Source of the DNA: a virus
IMG/VR virus record: IMGVR_UViG_3300033388_005412
Coordinates: 1-64,000 of that record
Reading direction: 5' to 3' (one strand)
Length of the DNA stretch: 64,000 nt
The position numbers and the translations under genes were made by a program. Shown piece by piece: positions 49,074 through 58,386 of this stretch. The notes beneath the pieces are model-generated. The model had not been told where the DNA came from, ran no database searches, and was given only the letters and a program-made list of their open reading frames with translations. Numbering within the stretch: position 1 is the first letter of the stretch; each line of letters begins with the position of its first letter.

Positions 49074-49376
49074 ATGATTGACATTAAGAAAGCGTTGGAT
49101 ACAACTAATTTTGAAGAAAAAATATTCAAACAAGCTAAAAAACAAAATGAATTTGATGAATTATTAATGAAGAGTGAAATTTTCACGGAAATGCGCCGAG
49201 TAGTTAAAAAATTATTTGAACTTGCTTTTATGGATGATCGCTCAGCAATTAAAAAGAAACTAAAAGCCAACTATAAAAAAAATGGAATTACTTTGGGTTT
49301 GCTTGATGACATCGAACATTGGAAAGATGAAAAATGGGAGACCAGGGAAAAACAAATAAAACAGGCAACAAAATGA
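49074..49376 (+). CDS. Hypothetical Lys-rich helical protein, 100 aa
   Basis: AAGGAGG precedes the start. Helical and highly charged (EKIFKQAKKQNEFDELLMKS). No recognised family. It is coupled to the CCA-adding enzyme gene by ATGA overlap and shares its promoter. Confidence 0.65.
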   Translation: MIDIKKALDTTNFEEKIFKQAKKQNEFDELLMKSEIFTEMRRVVKKLFELAFMDDRSAIKKKLKANYKKNGITLGLLDDIEHWKDEKWETREKQIKQATK

Positions 49377-50779
49377 ATGAAATAGTAATACCGAATGAAG
49401 CAAAAAAAATCTTTGATATTTTCAAAGATGCCGGTTATAAAATCTGGCTTGTTGGTGGGTGTTGCCGTGATCTTTTAATCGACGCAAACACTGAATTAAA
49501 AGATTTGGATTTCGCTAGTCCGACAAGGGCTGATATAACAACCAAAATATTAAAAGATAATGGATACAAACCATATACCATAGGATCGTATTTCGGTACA
49601 ATAGGGACAACTGTTAATAATATTGATATACAGGTAACAACATTTCGTAAAAAAGAACATTATAACAGAGGTTCCAGACATCCCGAGGTTGAATTCGGCG
49701 AATCCATAGACCAGGACATAGCCCGGCGGGATTTTCGCATGAATTCAATAGCGGCCGATGAAAATGGTAATATATATGATCCATATGATGGATATAAAGA
49801 TATCATAAATAAAGAAATATCAGTTGCCGGTGATATAAAAGAAATAATGTCAGAAGATCCGCTTAGATTATTAAGATGTGGGCGCTTTATAAGCAAATTC
49901 GGATTCAGCCCATCATTGGACTTACTTGATACTGTCGCTGAATTATCATATCTCATAACAACAATCAGCGTTGAAAGATGGAGACAGGAAATGGACAAGC
50001 TTCTACTTGGAAAAAATCCCGGAGACGCCCTTGATTTTATGATATATACAAAACTCTGCAATTATATGCTTCCTGAATTAATAAATATTGTCGATTTCGA
50101 TCAGTCAAGTCAATACCATCATAAAAATGTATTTGAACATACAAAACAAGTCATTGAACAAACTCCTCTCATACTGGAAATCAGATGGGCCGCCCTTATG
50201 CATGATTTGGGTAAAGCATATACACGAACATACGAAGATGGAAATGTTCATTTCTACAAGCATGAGATAATATCCGGAATACTGGCCAATGGAATCATGA
50301 ATAGATTCAAATTCCCAAATAAACTAAGAAAACGAATTAAAAATATCATAGAAAACCATATGTGCATTGTACAATATTCACCGGCATGGTGTGATTCGGC
50401 AGTACGGCGTTTCGCGAATAAGCATTCCAGTGCCGAATCAAGCATACTGGACAGTCTTTTTGAGCTTTCTATGGCTGATATAACATCTTCACACCCTGAC
50501 AGGGTTGAGGCCGGCATAGCTAACGTTAGACACCTCAAACAAAGAATTATTGACATGGCTAAGGCTAAAGAACTCGGCATTCATCTTCCAACCGGTTTAG
50601 GCAGGGCTATGATGGACACTCTTATGATTAAACAGGGGCCAATTATTGGAATAATTATGAAAAATATAATAGAACACATAGAAAGCGGTGAATTATTAGC
50701 AAATCAATCAATTGATTATTATATAGAGTGGATTAGAAAGAAGGAGGAATTATGGAAGCAGGAATGGAAACAGAAATGA
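49373..50779 (+). CDS. cca: CCA-adding tRNA nucleotidyltransferase with HD domain
   Basis: An enzyme that builds or repairs the 3' CCA of tRNA. The N-terminal head has WLVGGCCRDLL (GGxxRD with Gly28-29, Arg32, Asp33) and LKDLDFASP (DxD, Asp44/46), then RRDFRMNSIA and EDPLRLLRCGRF, the class II (poly(A) polymerase-like) order. A C-terminal HD domain shows VFEHTKQV and AALMHDLGK, as in E. coli-type CCA enzymes with phosphohydrolase activity. Start ATG 49373 overlaps the previous stop. Its presence fits with the tRNA-like RNA that lacks an encoded CCA. Confidence 0.9.
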   Translation: MNEIVIPNEAKKIFDIFKDAGYKIWLVGGCCRDLLIDANTELKDLDFASPTRADITTKILKDNGYKPYTIGSYFGTIGTTVNNIDIQVTTFRKKEHYNRGSRHPEVEFGESIDQDIARRDFRMNSIAADENGNIYDPYDGYKDIINKEISVAGDIKEIMSEDPLRLLRCGRFISKFGFSPSLDLLDTVAELSYLITTISVERWRQEMDKLLLGKNPGDALDFMIYTKLCNYMLPELINIVDFDQSSQYHHKNVFEHTKQVIEQTPLILEIRWAALMHDLGKAYTRTYEDGNVHFYKHEIISGILANGIMNRFKFPNKLRKRIKNIIENHMCIVQYSPAWCDSAVRRFANKHSSAESSILDSLFELSMADITSSHPDRVEAGIANVRHLKQRIIDMAKAKELGIHLPTGLGRAMMDTLMIKQGPIIGIIMKNIIEHIESGELLANQSIDYYIEWIRKKEELWKQEWKQK

Positions 50780-50964
50780 AAATGGATGATGAGATAAACA
50801 GAGAAATTGATGAGCTTAAGAAAGAATTCTCAAAACTGCAGAATGAACTTGACATACTTGTTCAACAGGCAACTGATAAAAAAACAAGAATGGTTGAGAT
50901 CCAGGGCGCGTTTAAAATGTTAAGCAAAATGGGACAGATTAAAAAGGAGAAAAACAATGAGTAA
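50752..50964 (+). CDS. Coiled-coil protein, 70 aa
   Basis: AAGGAGG in the end of the CCA gene precedes ATG 50752. Heptad pattern INREIDELKKEFSKLQNEL and onward over about 50 residues. No function evident; coupled to the following gene. Confidence 0.6.
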   Translation: MEAGMETEMKMDDEINREIDELKKEFSKLQNELDILVQQATDKKTRMVEIQGAFKMLSKMGQIKKEKNNE

Positions 50965-51199
50965 AGAAAAAACAGAATTAAGGCATGGTGTAAAAGACGC
51001 GATTGTTAAAGCAGTTGATGCGGCCGAAGCTCAAATAATAATGAGCGAGGTTCTGCTTGAGACAATCATGGATATGGACATCAAGGGCGCGGAAGCTGAT
51101 CAAACAGCAACACGTAAACAGCAAATTCGACAGGAAATTGAATTTAATAAACTTTATCTTGCAAAGCTAAAAAATAATTTTAAGGATATTCTTAGCTAA
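50957..51199 (+). CDS. Hypothetical helical protein, 80 aa
   Basis: AAAAGGAG precedes ATG 50957. Helical, with KDAIVKAVDAAEAQIIMSEV. Last gene of the plus-strand replication operon; its stop overlaps the opposite-strand tail gene by eight bases. Confidence 0.6.
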   Translation: MSKEKTELRHGVKDAIVKAVDAAEAQIIMSEVLLETIMDMDIKGAEADQTATRKQQIRQEIEFNKLYLAKLKNNFKDILS

Positions 51200-51416
51200 T
51201 AGAATTAATTTTAGCGCTTAATATACTTATTTGCTTAGCGAGATTATCCACTTTTTGATTCAGTATAATAGACACGGTATTTAAATCAGCTGTTGTCGGT
51301 CCTGATGCATTTGCTATCTGCTGTCTCAGTATTTCAAGCTGCTTACTAATTCGCGTAATCTTTTTATCATAAAGCGTTTTAAATGCCGTAAAATCCCTGT
51401 CAGTTATATATGCCAT
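51192..51416 (-). CDS. Coiled-coil protein, 74 aa, end of the tail operon
   Basis: Heptad-rich (ITRISKQLEILRQQIAN and VDNLAKQISILSAKINS) with a Gly/Pro break between the two helices, suggesting a trimeric or hairpin fibre-like piece. Lies at the 3' end of the tail-gene block. Function unknown. Confidence 0.6.
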   Translation of the reverse strand: MAYITDRDFTAFKTLYDKKITRISKQLEILRQQIANASGPTTADLNTVSIILNQKVDNLAKQISILSAKINSIS

Positions 51417-51430
51417 GTTTGGTTATTCGG

Positions 51431-51859
51431 TTATTCGGCATCAGCCTCGTCGTTTTTCTTATCAAGTTCTATAACTTCAACAGCATCTTCCAGTTTTTTA
51501 ACATCACCTGTTACTTTATAAGTATTTTCGTCGGAAACATTATCAAACTGTAAATCAGCCGAATCGCCGATTCCCTTGCCGAGTCCCTTAACAACCGTTC
51601 TGCCTGGAGCTAATCTGTACGTTGTTGTTTTCAAAACACCTTTATCATCTTTTTCTTCAATGTCCCATGAAAGAAAAATATCCTGTGACGGCCCAACACT
51701 CTCAATACCACCGGCTGTCATTGGCGCATATGCTGAAAAATACACATGTTTAACAATTGATTGCTTAGTTACATCTGCTCCATTTACAACCAAACTCGTT
51801 CCCTCCGAAGTACCATCTGATTTGATAGTTACCTTAATCGTCTTTTCCTTTTTTGCCAT
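51431..51859 (-). CDS. Hypothetical acidic beta-rich protein, 142 aa
   Basis: Preceded by GGAGGAAG on the minus strand. A strand-rich protein with KTIKVTIKSDGTSEGTSLVVNG and LSWDIEEKDDKGV, ending in an acidic tail. Probably virion-associated because of its place among tail genes. No family recognised. Confidence 0.6.
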   Translation of the reverse strand: MAKKEKTIKVTIKSDGTSEGTSLVVNGADVTKQSIVKHVYFSAYAPMTAGGIESVGPSQDIFLSWDIEEKDDKGVLKTTTYRLAPGRTVVKGLGKGIGDSADLQFDNVSDENTYKVTGDVKKLEDAVEVIELDKKNDEADAE

Positions 51860-51879
51860 TTCATCTTCCTCCTTTTTTT

Positions 51880-52032
51880 TTATCTATGCGGCCCAGTACC
51901 ATTATATTTACGTGTTCCGCTGCAACTTCCCCGGCCTCCACGTCCACCACCGGTTTTCCTATTACTCGCCCGGCCTAAACCTCTTCCTCCTCCTCTTCCT
52001 AAACCTCGTCTTGGTCTTGCTGTCATTTTCAT
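51880..52032 (-). CDS. Arg/Gly-rich 50-aa protein
   Basis: A 51-codon frame behind a perfect AAGGAGG. The sequence has runs such as PRRGLGRGGGRGLGR and GGGRGGRGSCSG, with almost no hydrophobic residues. It is therefore disordered and highly basic, like RGG boxes that bind nucleic acid. Place in the tail block suggests a virion or DNA-packaging helper. The strong ribosome site and fit between neighbours support it as real. Confidence 0.6.
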   Translation of the reverse strand: MKMTARPRRGLGRGGGRGLGRASNRKTGGGRGGRGSCSGTRKYNGTGPHR

Positions 52033-52033
52033 G

Positions 52034-52282
52034 TTATTTTCCTCCTTTTTTCAAATTAATAATCTCATGTTCAATAAATGCTAATTTCTGGAAGGCTTTC
52101 TCTACCTGTTTATCCAGTAAATCTCTTGTTTGCGGCGCTAATTGCTGCTTAGGACTTAACGCATCAATCCGTCTTTTAATATCCTCAAGCTGTAATAAAA
52201 GAGTTTTGGCCTGTTCCGTCCTAAATCTTTTATACCGATCCCACTCTTCTCTTGTGATAAATTCACTTTCAATAACGTCCAT
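52034..52282 (-). CDS. Coiled-coil protein, 82 aa
   Basis: Helical with heptads (TLLLQLEDIKRRIDALS and LLDKQVEKAFQKLAFIEHEI). It ends next to the Arg/Gly-rich gene. Resembles small phage structural or chaperone proteins in layout only. It overlaps the HNH gene end by 14 bp. Confidence 0.6.
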   Translation of the reverse strand: MDVIESEFITREEWDRYKRFRTEQAKTLLLQLEDIKRRIDALSPKQQLAPQTRDLLDKQVEKAFQKLAFIEHEIINLKKGGK

Positions 52283-52982
52283 AAAACCTCCTAATTAATT
52301 TTTTTGCTTTATTTAAATTTCCCATATATTCAACACCATCTATGACTCTAGTTGTCGCCCATAATGGTTGCAAATTCTTTAATGCCCAACATTCTTTGAA
52401 TCCAATATCGTTATATGATTCAAATTTAAAAACAACTTTAGGAACAATATGATCAATATGCCATTCGCCATAATTATCCCAAGTCATTTCTTGTGTGAAT
52501 AACATCTCCAAATGCTTTTTTAAATCATTTAATGTGTAATTAATAAGGTCTTCCCAATGCTTTCCTGCTTTATTTTTTTTAAGTGCGCACCAAAACATTT
52601 TTCCCATACTATTATTTAATCTACCATCAATACTAGACAATCTTTTCTGATAGTACTTTCTTGAAATTTCGCGGTACTTTCCAGGATTGGATTTACGCCA
52701 TTTTTTATTACATTTATTAACTTTTTCTGAATTTTCTATACGATATTTTTTCATACGCAATTTATTTTTATTTACATGTTTTTCGTTATATTTTTTGTTT
52801 AATAATTTAATCTTCTCCGGATTATTTTTTCTATATAAAACAGCTTTTCTTTTTTCAAGTTCTTTATTTTTTATATAATATTTTCTTCTATATTTTCTGC
52901 AACATTCCACACATCTAATAAGATGACCATTTTTATATTCTCGTTCTTTATGACAAACATGGCAAATTTTTGTTTTTTTCAT
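52269..52982 (-). CDS. HNH homing-type endonuclease inserted in the tail module
   Basis: The ATG at 52982 gives MKKTKICHVCHK; an upstream TTG at 52997 is less likely. An N-terminal Zn pair (CHVC, CVECC) is followed by basic repeats (RKNNPEK, IENSEK, KSNPGK), which probably bind DNA. The HNH core is near the end: GEWHIDHIVPKVVF then a WALKNLQPLW segment. This matches free-standing phage HNH genes. It overlaps the coiled-coil gene and lies between structural genes, as an invader would. Confidence 0.8.
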   Translation of the reverse strand: MKKTKICHVCHKEREYKNGHLIRCVECCRKYRRKYYIKNKELEKRKAVLYRKNNPEKIKLLNKKYNEKHVNKNKLRMKKYRIENSEKVNKCNKKWRKSNPGKYREISRKYYQKRLSSIDGRLNNSMGKMFWCALKKNKAGKHWEDLINYTLNDLKKHLEMLFTQEMTWDNYGEWHIDHIVPKVVFKFESYNDIGFKECWALKNLQPLWATTRVIDGVEYMGNLNKAKKLIRRFYGRY

Positions 52983-52989
52983 AAAATAT

Positions 52990-54084
52990 TTACTCAATTT
53001 TGTCTAACGTAATTCCGGTAATAACCGGTGTCACATTTTCAATCTTTTCCAATTTAACTTCAATTTTCCAATCTTTAGTGACATCTAATAATAAACTCTG
53101 TTCCAATGGATATGTGCTCGGTACATCCGCTGTTTCGCCGCTTGTATCATATATTATTATACTGTCATCCTGCGTTTTAATTTTAATAACAAACGGCCGA
53201 TTTTCAGCCAGGTCAATCGGCACGATATAAGGATCATCTAATAATATTGAACTTAAACCAACAGCAGTTCCCATATCCAAATCATAACTAAAAGTTCCCT
53301 CCATAGCATAATCGCATTTGAAAATGCCGATATCTCTAATTGAAAAAATATATTTACCATCTTCAAGTTTTCCCTGTAATTTTACAATGATCTCATTAGT
53401 ATAATTTTCTATTTTTCTATGTATTTTAACCGGCCATGCTGTATCAAATAACTCAATTGGACCTGTCACACCATTATAATATATTTCTCTTATCTTTGTT
53501 CCCATTAAAGGAAACACTGTTATATATGAAGCATTGTCTGATTCAGACACAGATGTTGTTTTAACTTTCAAATAAATAAAGCCAGCGTCTGTTTCGGCGG
53601 GATCCAGTTCTGTACACCATATATCATTATTTCCATTTATAACATGCCGCAAATCAGTGAGATCGGCCCAGGGTCCGGTTGCTGCCGTACTTTCTTGTAT
53701 CTCACATGATGCTATCGCCTGGCTTTCGCCATATTCATTTTCAACTAATGGTATTTTACTAACGATATCCTCTTCAGCTAAACTTAATTGGCCATAAACT
53801 GAATCAACTTGAATATCATCTGAATAATCAGGTGCAAGATATCCGGATTTTATAATTTTACCTGCTACAGAACTCACTATATTATTAATCTCAGCTGTCA
53901 GCCAGTTAATAGTTTTCTCAGCCGCATATTTATAATCACTATGGGTTTTAGAAAGTCTTTGAAATCTTTTATATAAACTTAAAATATTTTTAAGAAAGCT
54001 ATCGGTAGTATCATTAAAAAATCGTGACGTGAATTTACTCAAATCACTTAACACATAATCTTTGATCGAAATATCTAAACTCAT
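52990..54084 (-). CDS. Tail/baseplate-like structural protein, 364 aa
   Basis: An N-terminal helical region (LSKFTSRFFNDTTDSFLKN, to about residue 90) is followed by long stretches of beta strands with SGETADVPSTYPLEQS near the end. Similar helical starts occur in the two large proteins at 60671 and 62512. I infer a virion role from composition and neighbours; no specific family is recognised. Confidence 0.55.
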   Translation of the reverse strand: MSLDISIKDYVLSDLSKFTSRFFNDTTDSFLKNILSLYKRFQRLSKTHSDYKYAAEKTINWLTAEINNIVSSVAGKIIKSGYLAPDYSDDIQVDSVYGQLSLAEEDIVSKIPLVENEYGESQAIASCEIQESTAATGPWADLTDLRHVINGNNDIWCTELDPAETDAGFIYLKVKTTSVSESDNASYITVFPLMGTKIREIYYNGVTGPIELFDTAWPVKIHRKIENYTNEIIVKLQGKLEDGKYIFSIRDIGIFKCDYAMEGTFSYDLDMGTAVGLSSILLDDPYIVPIDLAENRPFVIKIKTQDDSIIIYDTSGETADVPSTYPLEQSLLLDVTKDWKIEVKLEKIENVTPVITGITLDKIE

Positions 54085-54305
54085 TATATCCTCCTATGCA
54101 CATTAAGTGCCGGTATTATAGATAATATTTCAGTTTTATATAAAAATTCAACATCTGTTTTTAAATCTTCATCAAAATCAATGAAATCCTCTCTCAAATT
54201 TTCCATATCATTCTTAAGATTGCCCCAAAACTTATTCCATATTTCATGATCCAAATTATATCTATATCTGAAATTTAATTTATAACTTTTCCATTTTTTA
54301 TTCAT
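54084..54305 (-). CDS. Hypothetical protein, 73 aa
   Basis: One-base overlap with the structural gene. Basic first third (KKWKSYKLNFRYRYN), then acidic (LREDFIDFDEDLKTD). No recognised family. Confidence 0.6.
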   Translation of the reverse strand: MNKKWKSYKLNFRYRYNLDHEIWNKFWGNLKNDMENLREDFIDFDEDLKTDVEFLYKTEILSIIPALNVHRRI

Positions 54306-54322
54306 ATATAATTCTCCTTATT

Positions 54323-54697
54323 TCAGTCACTACTGACCTCCACTTTATACCAATCTGTTGAATGTAAATAATCAATAACTTCCTGTGACATTGTATTTGC
54401 CTCAATATTATATCCAATAAATTCTACATAAGGAATATTAAAAAACCAAGTTATTTCAGTTTCGTTAAAATTTCCCTGCACTAATCGCTTGCTATCGTCA
54501 ACATTGCTTATATAATGAGTAATATCTCTCGGTTGTCCTGACGGATTTCGTCCCTGCAAACCCCTCGCAAGAATATTATCAAAAACAATTTCTCTGGAAG
54601 GGTCGGGGAGAAACGATGTATCAACGGAAAAATAGCATCTTTCATCAGCCTGAATAAAGCAAGCCACGAACAAAAATATAATTATTCTTTTTTTCAT
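54323..54697 (-). CDS. Small exported protein with Sec signal peptide, 124 aa
   Basis: The first 17 residues (KKRIIIFLFVACFIQA) form a basic n-region, hydrophobic core and A-x-A-like end, the pattern of a cleavable Sec signal. The mature part is about 107 residues of loops and strands. Location within the tail genes and its export signal are unusual for virion parts; see findings. Confidence 0.6.
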   Translation of the reverse strand: MKKRIIIFLFVACFIQADERCYFSVDTSFLPDPSREIVFDNILARGLQGRNPSGQPRDITHYISNVDDSKRLVQGNFNETEITWFFNIPYVEFIGYNIEANTMSQEVIDYLHSTDWYKVEVSSD

Positions 54698-55413
54698 TAT
54701 CTTACCCCCACCTGTTCTTCATATCTGTATAGTATTTCTGCGACAGACCAACTTCTTTCTGAAATTATTACCTCATCTATGGCCGTGTTTACAATTCCAG
54801 TTCCCGCACTTCTCGCACCGATTATAACATTGTCCGCTAAAAATGGTTCAATATCCCCAACAATATAGCAATTATCTTTTCGGATTCCGTCTAAATATAT
54901 TTCATAATTTGTCCCATTGTGCCTTAAAACTAAATTATGCCAATCCGCAGAAATGGATTCTGTTGAGCTACACCAACCGATTGTAGCTGCGCCATAGGCT
55001 TGTATATAAATAATTTCGTTCAGGAAGGAGCTAGTTCCCGCCCCTAACCAAAGTAACTGCTGATTTACTCCGCCTATTTGCATAATGATTTTATATGCCG
55101 ACGCAGACGTTATTGGGGTATCGGGATTTAACCATAGTGAAATTGTGCGAGCATATTTTCCCATATCTCCAACATTAACATCATCACTCCCGTCAAAAAA
55201 TAAACACTTTCCTAACCAGCTATCAATCCACAACGCACCAGTTATAGTTCCGTTATTCCCCTGCCCCGAAACATCGTAAGCGGTAGACCCAGTCCCTTTG
55301 TTAAAATGCCAAAGTCCTGCAGTGTAAGAAGTAGACCCTAACTGATAATCACCTTTCCATTCTGCAAAAGAAACCCCACAAAACAATAAAATAATCAGTA
55401 ATTTTTTCATCAA
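54697..55413 (-). CDS. Exported LamG/concanavalin-like protein, 238 aa
   Basis: Signal peptide KKLLIILLFCGVSFA at the start. The mature protein shows AGLWHFNKGTGSTAYDVSG, CLFFDGSDDVNVGD, ISLWLNP and NLVLRHNGTNYEIYLDG with IDEVIISERSW: a full LamG-type jelly roll, the fold of many sugar-binding domains. In a tail module it may bind host glycans. Overlaps both neighbours by one or four bases. Confidence 0.75.
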   Translation of the reverse strand: MMKKLLIILLFCGVSFAEWKGDYQLGSTSYTAGLWHFNKGTGSTAYDVSGQGNNGTITGALWIDSWLGKCLFFDGSDDVNVGDMGKYARTISLWLNPDTPITSASAYKIIMQIGGVNQQLLWLGAGTSSFLNEIIYIQAYGAATIGWCSSTESISADWHNLVLRHNGTNYEIYLDGIRKDNCYIVGDIEPFLADNVIIGARSAGTGIVNTAIDEVIISERSWSVAEILYRYEEQVGVR

Positions 55414-58376
55414 TCTTCCTTAAAAATTGCCACGACCGAAACTCCACCTGGCGAGTCATTTTCGTCAACATCTTCAAAATCTATACCAATAGCTGTATTT
55501 TCATCGCACCTTATTCCTGTAAAAAATTTCAGATAAGTCACTCCCGCCGTAATAGACAATGTTGTTGTGCTTACTCCGTCACGCCATACCCTGATAGTAA
55601 AAGCGTCAGGTGTTGCCGATGTAATTTTAATATGAAATGCCTCAACATTTCCAGTCGCTCCGCAAACTTCAAACCAATGGCCGTTAGTGTAAAGAGTATC
55701 GCTTGAATTATAAATATTAGAAGCCCCTGTTCCACCATATAAAGCTATACGGTGATTGGATGAACCGCCTGCGCCACCACCAGTGCTATTTATTGTCACT
55801 ATTCCTCGCCCGTCTGTCGGTGTAATTGTAATATTATCTCCTGCAAGTATCTGCGAAACACCTGTTGACATTCCGGTTTCATAATCGTTTTTGTTTACAT
55901 AAGTTTCCGTTGCCGAACTCTCGTCAAGTTTATATGTTATATCTGTTATGTTAGTCAGCACCTGCACACCTGTCGTTGAAATAGCCGCCGCATTTGCGTC
56001 TATCAAATCTTTGTTCGTGCCCGTGCTTACGCCAATAGCCGTTATTTCAGTATCTGTTGTTACTATTTCGTCGGACAATGCCGCCCCTGTTGACCGCAAA
56101 GCCGTGTAAATCGTCGTCGTATCTGTTGCCACATTTTCAAAATCTACATTAGTTGCTATTATCTCCACTGATAGCGCCGCCCCGGTACTTTTTAATTCAT
56201 CGTAAATCTGCCCCGTTGTCGCTGCCGTTAAACTCAAATCCGCCGCAATTGCATAATCAGATATTGTGTATTCTTCCGCCGCCCCTGCGCCGTCAAATCC
56301 AGCAAATGTACTTGCCGTGCCTGTATGACCTGAATTTGTCCACGCCAATGTTCCTAAATCAGGGTGATTCGGCGGTGTGGATATTTTGTATGGTATAATA
56401 TATCTATTATCAATTTCTATAAAATTCGGTTCGCCTTCTTTAACTATTATTCTTGCCGCTAATATCCCAAAATTATTCACAACCGAGGGTATCGTAGCCG
56501 GGTCATCGGAGAGTTGGGCATCAATAAGTTTCAAAAATTGCTCCTGCCCATAGACTACATTTATATCGCTGTCATAATGAACATATGCGTATTGGCACAT
56601 ATAATAATTATTTGTAAGCGCAACCGTGCTACCGCTGCCATCGTCATATGCTGTGTTATCCACTTGTGTCAATGAACTTACTGAAATCCAATCGCCCGCG
56701 TCGCCCCTATACCACGCTATAAACCTCGCCGCATCCGATGTATCTTGTGTTGTTGTTTCTATGGGATTGTTTCCGTGCCAGAATTTCCCCGTCGTTGATG
56801 TTAAATACCTTTCTCCTGTTTCAGCAATCACTCCGCCGAATTCTCTCTCAAATCCTCTTACACCAACTACCCTTTTTCTTGCTCTATGCCGCCAATCATA
56901 AACGTTAAGCCCTGTGTCTATGTGGTGCATTGTGTTATCGCCGTTTTTATAAACAAGTCCTATTCCAAACTGTGTCTGTCCGTTTATTTCAGTTGTCGCC
57001 GCCGTTGTGGATATTTCTACATTTCCACCGTTGTAATCAATATAAACTTTTATAACAATGCCCGAAGCTATATCAATATCATATTTGCCGTCAAAATCAA
57101 AAGACACAAGTGTTGCCGTTGAACTCGCCGTAGTCCGTATCATTCCCGTGCCGCTTGACACTGATATTGTGCCGTCGCCGTTATCTGTAATTTGCCCACC
57201 GGTTGCTCTGCCTGCCGAGCCTGCAATATATATATAGTCTTGTGAGGTGTCGTATGTTGCGGAATTAAGGTTATTAATATAAACGTGATTTGCAGTAACA
57301 GAACTTGCCACAACACCGGTAAAATTAGAACCGTCAAAAGTTGGTGACGAACCGGATGTTACATCTTGGTTAATATAGCTGTGGTCACTGCCGTCATTTG
57401 CAATATGATCAGACAGAGCGGCAGCCGTGCTTTGCAAGGCAGTATAAATTCCACCTGTTGATATTCCAATTGCCTCTATAGCATCATCGTTCGTAGTTAT
57501 CTGTCCCTGTAATGAATCAACCTGTCCACTCAAAACAGCTGTTGAATACTCAAGCGCGGCAATTCTATCTTTATTCTCACCTGTTGATACCTGTAAATCA
57601 TATATATCAGCAGCATTTGTTCCCGTAGATACGGCTATATCATTTTCTCTCGCCACTGCTCTTGTTATTTCTGCGGATAACGCCGCAGCTGTTGAATTTA
57701 ACGCCGCATATATGGTCCCTGTGGAAACGCCCAGGGCGGCATCACCACCTATTCTATCTGATATCTCAGTATTAAGGTCAGTTCTTAATGTTGAAGTATC
57801 TATAGCAACATTTTCAAAATTAATATCTGTCGTCGCTATTTCCTCTGACAGCGTCGCCCCTGTTGACTGCAACGCCGCATAAATTGTACCAGTTGAGACT
57901 CCTAATACGCTATCGCCATTTTTTCTATTTGCGATTTCTGTTGTAAGATTATTTGCATTTGTTGTTGTATCCGTTGCAACATTATTAAAATTGGTATCGG
58001 TGTCTGCTATTTCTTCATCAAGAGCCGTCTTGATAGTACCGGTACTTGCCGCCGTTAAAGACCAACTGCTTCTAACCGCAAAATATGATTCATCATGATT
58101 ATCAAGTAAGTCAGAATCGGCCGCCTTTTCTGTTTTATATAAATATGTATCAGGTGCTGAACTTATAAACACAGGATCTGATTCTGCACCGCCGGCACCA
58201 AACTGTAAATCCACATAATCTTTATTTGCCGCCTGGCCACTTATTGTTGGTGTAGCTGTATATATTGTACCGCCCCTAAAATCCCATGAGCCAACTGGTT
58301 CGGCGTCATTTGTTTTTATATCCCATGCATATAATTGAGCCCCCAACAACAAAATTCCAAATAATATTTTTTTCAT
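55410..58376 (-). CDS. Large tail-fibre-like protein with signal peptide and repeats, 988 aa
   Basis: The start at 58376 follows AGGAGGAATGGT and gives MKKILFGILLLGAQLYA, a Sec signal. The body contains at least seven diverged copies of a repeat including STGTIYAALQSTGAALS (with S/T-rich IATTDINFENVATDT linkers), trimeric-fibre-like. A central domain at about 350-650 has SATYDTSQDYIYIAG and SGTGMIRTT, and the C-terminus is a beta domain with YGGTGASN. It would be the main adhesin of this module. Confidence 0.75.
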   Translation of the reverse strand: MKKILFGILLLGAQLYAWDIKTNDAEPVGSWDFRGGTIYTATPTISGQAANKDYVDLQFGAGGAESDPVFISSAPDTYLYKTEKAADSDLLDNHDESYFAVRSSWSLTAASTGTIKTALDEEIADTDTNFNNVATDTTTNANNLTTEIANRKNGDSVLGVSTGTIYAALQSTGATLSEEIATTDINFENVAIDTSTLRTDLNTEISDRIGGDAALGVSTGTIYAALNSTAAALSAEITRAVARENDIAVSTGTNAADIYDLQVSTGENKDRIAALEYSTAVLSGQVDSLQGQITTNDDAIEAIGISTGGIYTALQSTAAALSDHIANDGSDHSYINQDVTSGSSPTFDGSNFTGVVASSVTANHVYINNLNSATYDTSQDYIYIAGSAGRATGGQITDNGDGTISVSSGTGMIRTTASSTATLVSFDFDGKYDIDIASGIVIKVYIDYNGGNVEISTTAATTEINGQTQFGIGLVYKNGDNTMHHIDTGLNVYDWRHRARKRVVGVRGFEREFGGVIAETGERYLTSTTGKFWHGNNPIETTTQDTSDAARFIAWYRGDAGDWISVSSLTQVDNTAYDDGSGSTVALTNNYYMCQYAYVHYDSDINVVYGQEQFLKLIDAQLSDDPATIPSVVNNFGILAARIIVKEGEPNFIEIDNRYIIPYKISTPPNHPDLGTLAWTNSGHTGTASTFAGFDGAGAAEEYTISDYAIAADLSLTAATTGQIYDELKSTGAALSVEIIATNVDFENVATDTTTIYTALRSTGAALSDEIVTTDTEITAIGVSTGTNKDLIDANAAAISTTGVQVLTNITDITYKLDESSATETYVNKNDYETGMSTGVSQILAGDNITITPTDGRGIVTINSTGGGAGGSSNHRIALYGGTGASNIYNSSDTLYTNGHWFEVCGATGNVEAFHIKITSATPDAFTIRVWRDGVSTTTLSITAGVTYLKFFTGIRCDENTAIGIDFEDVDENDSPGGVSVVAIFKED

Positions 58377-58386
58377 ACCATTCCTC

